Shown: positions 59,515-64,000 of the stretch, one piece after another | Numbering within the stretch: the first letter of the stretch is position 1 | Layout of the letters: every line of letters begins with the position of its first letter | Assembly: GCA_020726505.1 (NCBI GenBank) | Contig: JAHLEZ010000009.1 | Span: forward strand, 1,736,001-1,800,000 | Direction: 5' to 3' | Length of the DNA stretch: 64,000 nucleotides | Source: Leptodontidium sp. MPI-SDFR-AT-0119 | Lineage: Eukaryota > Ascomycota > Leotiomycetes > Helotiales > Leptodontidiaceae | Made by a program: the position numbers and the translations under genes | Notes under the pieces: model-generated | Database searches by the model: none | What the model was told of the DNA's origin: nothing | Seen by the model: only the letters and a program-made list of their open reading frames with translations

Positions 59515-61089
59515 TTAGTGCTCAGAAACAAATACACCTGCCATTCCTTGACCCTGCATTGCACATTCGTCAGCTCAATCTTAGATAGACTAGTTGGACA
59601 GTAGATGGAAAACAAAATGTAAACGGATGGATCACTTACAGTTCCAACACACATACTCGTCACGGCAATCCTCTGGTCCTGTCTCCTGAGCTCCGAGAGC
59701 GCACTTACGACCTGCCGTATACCGGTACAGCCGAGAGGATGACCGATAGCACTTTTATCGTTGTCAGTGGATTGTTCATCTTGAGAAACAAATGAACTTA
59801 CATCGCTCCACCTCGTGGATTGACTTTCTCTGGATCCAAGCCGAGTTTGTCTATACAGTAGACGCCCTTCACACAATCAGTATTCAACTCGGCATTGCAC
59901 ATAGATGATCCCAGTCAGCAAGGATCGCAAAACTTACCATGCTAGCAAACGCCTCATTAATCTCAAAAACATCCACATCATCTCTATGCAACCCCACCTT
60001 GCCCAAAACCTTCGGAATAGCAAGCACAGGTCCAATTCCCATGATCCTCGGCTCAAGCCCCACAACGGTCGCCTGAACATACTTTCCTAGAACCTTAACA
60101 CCCAACTCGGCAGCCTTGCTCCTCTTCATAAGAAGCACAGCCGCGGCTCCATCAGTAATCTGCGATGCATTGCCACCGGTCGTCTGACTAGGTTTCCACT
60201 GCGGGAACGAAGATCGAATCTTGCTCAGCGACTCGGCAGTCGTACCAGCCCGGATTCCATCATCCACATCGATAATTCTCTGAGATGTAACTCCAGTTTT
60301 AGGATCAGTGAACGAGACTTCCACCGGAACAATCTCATCTCTGGTCCACCCCTCCTTCTGCGCCTTCTCTGCACGCTGAAAACTCCTCGCAGCAAATTCA
60401 TCCATTGCCTGCCTGGTAATAGAGAAATCACTAGCGACATTCTCACCTGTTTGACCCATGGGCTGCTCATTCTGGCTCGCGAGGGGGTGACAAGCGACTT
60501 TTGCGCTCGCTTTCGGGGCGCCGTTGTCAGGACACGTGGACATGCTTTCGGCGCCCATGGCGAGCCCGACTTCGATTGAGCCAGCGATGATCTGGTTGGA
60601 GATTTGCTGGATGGCGAGGAGACCGGAGGAGCAGAATCTGTTGACTATTGACGTTGCTGCTGTGGCGGGGAAACCGGCGGCGAGGACGGAGGATCGAACT
60701 ACGTAGCCTTGGGAGGGGGCGAGGACATTGCCGAGACAGACGTCTTCAATCAACGAGGGGTCGATATTCATATTTTCACGAACGGACTGGTGGTGTTAGT
60801 TTGCGATGAGAAGAAGGTAAGTGGGAGGGGATGGTTCGTACTGTGAGGAGCGAGATCAGGAGATCGTCGATTTGGGTGTCTTTCAGACCGCCTTTCTTGG
60901 CTTTTGTGAGGGGGGTTCTGGCGGCATAAGTGATGACCTGAAGCTTGTCAGTAGAATCAAGGAGGGAGATGTGGAGGCCCGTACAATATCATCTGGGTTC
61001 TTCTGAAGAAGCTTGGCTTTCCCACTGCTCTCTGATGAGGGGTTGAGGTGCCCCAGCACCGAAGTGAGTCGTTGTCCAGCTGAAGCCAT
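59515..61089 (-). CDS. Peroxisomal 3-ketoacyl-CoA thiolase
   Basis: Catalyses the last beta-oxidation step, cleaving 3-ketoacyl-CoA with CoA to acetyl-CoA and a shortened acyl-CoA. Six exons (60985-61089, 60842-60937, 59938-60786, 59802-59866, 59640-59751, 59515-59553) sum to 1266 nt, 421 aa, normal for the family. The N-terminus has RLTSVLGHL (residues 7-15), a perfect PTS2 signal (R-L-x5-H-L) for PEX7-dependent peroxisomal import. Catalytic residues are the nucleophile Cys119 (NRFCSSG), His376 (GHPLGCTG) and Cys406 (SMCVGTGQGMAG), plus the INEAFAS motif. It is divergent from a FAT1-like gene start at 61602, which suggests a shared promoter for fatty-acid use. Confidence 0.92.
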
Positions 61090-61601
61090 GTTGAAGTCTG
61101 CCTGTATAATTCCAATTGCACGAAATAAGGATATTCCTAGAGTTCAAGAACGTCAAAGGGGGAGGGAGGAACGAAAAAATATATACAAAAAAGAGAAGAG
61201 GCGAGGTTGGGATAAATAATCTGCCAGTACTTGCCGAGCCACTTTGCCCTGATCTCCGTGGCCGTCCGGGCCTGCCGCGCGGCGTCGAGTCGCAAAAGCC
61301 CCACATGCCAGCTGGATGTGGATGTTTAAATGCCGTCCCACTCGTCAGATAAATAACACTGCAATGGCTTCAAGCATCTGAAACCTTGATAAAGTATATC
61401 GCTCACTCGCCATTACCGACCGACAAATATCTTGAAAGATTACATATCTTCTGTCTTGTGGTTGACATCGAACTGCTGACACCCACCCACACCGCCAGCC
61501 AGCCTGCCTGCCTGCACCTGTGACCTGCTTACCCCTATCTGCAAGAGAGAAGAGATCAGAGGAATCTCACATCGTGACACTGTGAGAGGGAGACAGTCAA
61601 G
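61090..61601. promoter_or_regulatory. Divergent promoter region, thiolase and FAT1-like gene
   Basis: A 512-bp region between two divergent start codons. It contains a GCCGTCCGGGCCTGCCGCGCGGCG-like GC-rich stretch at 61257-61290, but no site I can name with confidence. Oleate-response or FarA/B sites would be expected for this gene pair; the motif CCTCGG was not seen. Confidence 0.3.
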
Positions 61602-61859
61602 ATGGATTTGGCTACTGGAGCAGTCATCTCAGCCGCTGCTGTGGCAGCGACTGCATATTTCAATGCGAAGCTGTCGGTTGGGTTGGATATGCAGAACCTG
61701 CGCTATGATCGTGAGTGGGGACAGCGACTTGGTCAGAGAATCCAGTCACTGGGCGATACTTGTACGATATATGCGATGTTCGATTCTGTGGATCCGAATG
61801 TTGAGGCGTTGTGGTTTGAGGGCCGGACGTGGACTTATGGGGATAAGTTAATAAGCTAA
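61602..61859 (+). pseudogene. FAT1-like fatty-acid transporter / very-long-chain acyl-CoA synthetase, N-terminal fragment
   Basis: 85 aa. A hydrophobic N-terminus (ATGAVISAAAVAATAYFNA) is followed by LGDTCTIYAMFDSVDP and ALWFEGRTWTYGD, as at the start of FAT1/CefD1-type acyl-CoA synthetases of about 620 aa. The frame then enters an inverted-repeat insert, whose left arm supplies the stop (61857-61859). All AMP-binding motifs are missing. It is therefore a 5' remnant of a gene that was probably co-expressed with the divergent thiolase. Confidence 0.65.
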
Positions 61860-61936
61860 GTCAATCAGCTCGGAATTTATAACAAGTCAGTGAGTTGTAA
61901 AATATCCTCAGCTGATAGCTGACTGATTGGCTTATT
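61850..61936. repeat. MITE-like insert between two gene fragments
   Basis: An 87-bp segment with imperfect inverted arms of about 20 bp: AATAAGCTAAGTCAATCAGC on the left against GCTGACTGATTGGCTTATT on the right. It is AT-richer than its flanks. It lies exactly between the FAT1-like N-terminus and the epoxide-hydrolase-like C-terminus. No target duplication was recognised. Confidence 0.55.
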
Positions 61937-62451
61937 GGACACTCTGGGCCGCCCCCGAAGTCGAAGCCGAGATCGTCGGAGAGGAGAAGCTTCGCCAATT
62001 CTTCAACGCCGGGTACGGCGGACGCACCCCCAAAGGCGAACCAGGCTTTTCTTTCAGCAAAGGCGTCCACTTCGATGCCCTCCCAGACATCGGACCCACG
62101 CCCCTCCTCACTAAAGAAGAAGTAGACTTCTACGTCAAGCGCTACGCCATTTCCGGCATGCGTGGCCCTTTAAACTGGCACCGTACCCAAGAGCTCAACT
62201 TCGAGGACGAGAAGGAGTTGGCTGAGAAGATGGAGGGATTCAAGTTCGATATGCCGACGCTCTTCATTTATTGCACGAAGGATGCTGCGTTGCCTCCGCA
62301 AATGAGCGGGGGTATGGAGAAGTTCTTTAGGAGTTTGACGAGAGGCGAGGTCAATGCTAGTCATCGGGCCTTGTGGGAGAAACCGGCAGATGTCAATCGG
62401 TACATTCAGGAGTTTTTGGTCGGGCAGATTGGTGCGAAGGCTAATTTGTGA
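61937..62451 (+). pseudogene. Epoxide-hydrolase-like alpha/beta hydrolase, C-terminal fragment
   Basis: About 170 codons in one frame, starting directly after the inverted-repeat insert. It contains the family-like block EVDFYVKRYAISGMRGPLNW, then PTLFIYCTKDAALPP (the acid residue of the catalytic triad is the Asp of TKD) and GEVNASHRALWEKP (the catalytic His; the next residue, often Trp, is Arg), ending PADVNRYIQEFL. The nucleophile-bearing N-terminal half is missing. It is a 3' remnant of an epoxide hydrolase gene, not a functional enzyme. Confidence 0.65.
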
Positions 62452-63837
62452 GGAATGGGTTTATGAATGAATGAATGGAAAGTTTTGCTGATTCCAGATA
62501 TCACTTCTCGAGTCTAGAGGTGTGCGTGCATTGTTCCAAATCAACCTTTTGCCATTTACCACTTGATATTTGTCTGCGGGGAGCTTCTCAGCCCCAAAAA
62601 CAGCCTTGCACTCAAATCAACCTCTGAATCAGGCAATAACATCAGCACAGCAGATATCATAGAGCTGACAGTCAACTTCGTGGGTCTCTTCATCGCCATT
62701 GCTCTGGACTCCTGGCATTCACATGGAGACGCAACGAAACTGCGCAGGTAGAACTACAAAATGATAGATCTAGAGTGGTGTGGTTTTGGAGAAGGTCTTC
62801 CGAGGCACAGTTTCAGACTCAGTCTGCAGAGTCAAGAGCCTTACGATAGGAAGGAATGGCTTCCGATGAAAGTTCGACAGCCGCGCTAGTTGTTAGAGGG
62901 CATGTCAGATTGGTCTGACATAGCCGTTGATTGGACGGCTTGGGGATACGACGTCTAACGAGCTCACCATCTTCAATATGCGTGGCTAGCAGTTAATTCC
63001 ACTCTCGAAGACCAACCCAGATGAGGAAAAGGTGGCTGCGAGCCTGCTATACACCGACTCGTATTCAACCCAATCATGACAACCCAGTCATGGCCGTATT
63101 CAGATCGTCAGCCACTGTATCGACTTCTCCTATTCACTCTAAACGGGCTTTTTCTCCTATTCCAAAACAAAAGAGAAAATAAGTTGACGAAAACAACTAA
63201 ACCTACATCACAAATCAAAGTCGCGAGTCCGTCCGCTCAGAAGATTTGGGGCTTCGCGATTCCTGTTCATCACTTTCGAGAATGTAACTGCAGAGAGATA
63301 CATAGGTTCACTTTATCTTCTAGCAAAAGTCCTACACTTCTCAGCACAAAAATATTGATTAGAAAGTCCATAAGGTCTACCTAAAAAGCCACGCCGAAGT
63401 GTCCACCTAACGACCTATTCGTATTATCCACGCTCAACCTAACTAGACGGAAATAAATTCACGATTGCCGAAGTTAGTTCTAGATCGATACAAAGCTGGG
63501 GCGAGCGAAAGCACGCAGGGCGATGGATGTACACAGATGAGAAGGTCATGCGGAGACGTACAGTTCGCTACAGAGGTCGAACAGGTGAGTATTTCTTCTT
63601 CCCGTACTTTATCCGTTTAATGTTTCTTAGAACAACATCCATCTGTTTGCCGCTGTTGCATTTCCGGAGTTTTTCTTGCCTTTCGCTGCAACTCTTTTCC
63701 CTCTGTCTCGATTGCTGCTTCCCTGGAGTTTTTGACAATCATTTCGTAGAATACAATACAAACCCCAACCCACTTTTACAAAAACCAAATTTAAAACTCG
63801 AAACTTGAACCATGACCCATATAATGAAATTAGTGAC
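62452..63837. other. No gene that can be supported
   Basis: Short frames only. The frame at 62563-62751 (plus) has one hydrophobic segment (IIELTVNFVGLFIAIALD) but no family match. A possible short first exon at 63527-63590 ends with a GTGAGT donor. The segment from 63600 is pyrimidine-rich. Confidence 0.35.
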
Positions 63838-64000
63838 ATGAAGGAAATGATCAAACTAGGTGACAAGAAGGTTGAGCTAATCACCTCCAAGATCATGGAC
63901 AAAGAGTCAAAATTTCTGGACAATAAGACTTGGATTGGTAAACGGATCTTGTTGCTCAGCCCGGAACTCAAACTCCTCACTGGAGATGTCCACCGAGGGG
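63838..64000 (+). CDS. Partial unknown protein running off the window
   Basis: From ATG at 63838 the frame stays open to the edge (54 codons). It starts MKEMIKLGDKKVELITSK and continues through KTWIGKRILLLSPELKLL. The hydrophilic, helical character and even codon use suggest coding sequence. The family is not recognised, and the start may lie in an upstream exon. Confidence 0.35.
   Translation, partial: MKEMIKLGDKKVELITSKIMDKESKFLDNKTWIGKRILLLSPELKLLTGDVHRG

Noticed and set aside
60225..60470. Second minus frame within the thiolase
   Set aside because: Overlaps the thiolase exon in another frame; arginine-rich shadow text.

Overview
The window is nuclear DNA of a filamentous ascomycete. Genes are split by short (45-110 bp) GT-AG introns, and a Zn2Cys6 regulator, an MAO-N-like amine oxidase, a NACHT-type NLR and fungal LTR, LINE, Tc1/mariner and pogo transposons are present. 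Long AT-rich tracts are almost free of CA/TG but keep CG, and transposon frames in them carry TAA/TAG stops at Gln/Trp positions. This is the signature of repeat-induced point mutation (RIP). I see no prokaryotic signals, no CRISPR and no rRNA or tRNA gene that I could support.

Layout. 1-4421: RIP-mutated desert. 4422-12754: a complete chromodomain Ty3/gypsy element (minus) with 241-bp LTRs and a TTAAT target duplication, holding a LINE fragment and an antisense cysteine-rich gene. 12.8-24.7 kb: a gene island with an amidase, an amine oxidase and a Zn2Cys6 factor, followed by a frameshifted pseudogene, a minisatellite, a LINE fragment and a small predicted gene. 24770-31935: a DNA transposon with perfect 68-bp inverted ends. 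Its Tc1/mariner-type transposase is split by a nested pogo/Fot1-type element (28169-31495), and its other half holds a second opposing gene plus a copia solo LTR. 32343-32735 and 53886-55374: two halves of one adenylate-forming (NRPS-like) gene separated by about 21 kb. That gap holds AT-rich desert, two kinds of LTR insertion (a solo LTR at 34081 and a full copia element at 35342-43058), a decayed membrane-protein gene and a decayed NLR. 55.4-62.5 kb: a second gene island mixing intact genes (secreted GPI-type protein, peroxisomal 3-ketoacyl-CoA thiolase) with truncated ends of others (kinase N-lobe, APH-like C-terminus, FAT1-like N-terminus, epoxide-hydrolase-like C-terminus). 62.5-64 kb: mostly unassigned, with one frame running off the end.

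Genes working together. The amidase and amine oxidase are divergent neighbours, and the Zn2Cys6 gene is tail-to-tail with the oxidase. Together they look like a small amine/amide nitrogen-use locus. The thiolase carries a PTS2 signal and is divergent from a fatty-acid transporter/acyl-CoA synthetase start, which looks like a former beta-oxidation pair.

Most notable. The gypsy and the copia element belong to different superfamilies. Both carry, antisense to pol and beside the 3' LTR, a gene with the same spacing of six cysteines (C-x2-C-x11-C-x9/10-C-x2-C-x6-C) and an intron at the same place, two residues after the last cysteine. Coordinates of element ends, target duplications and exon sums were checked by hand. 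Family names come from motif recognition, not from a search.
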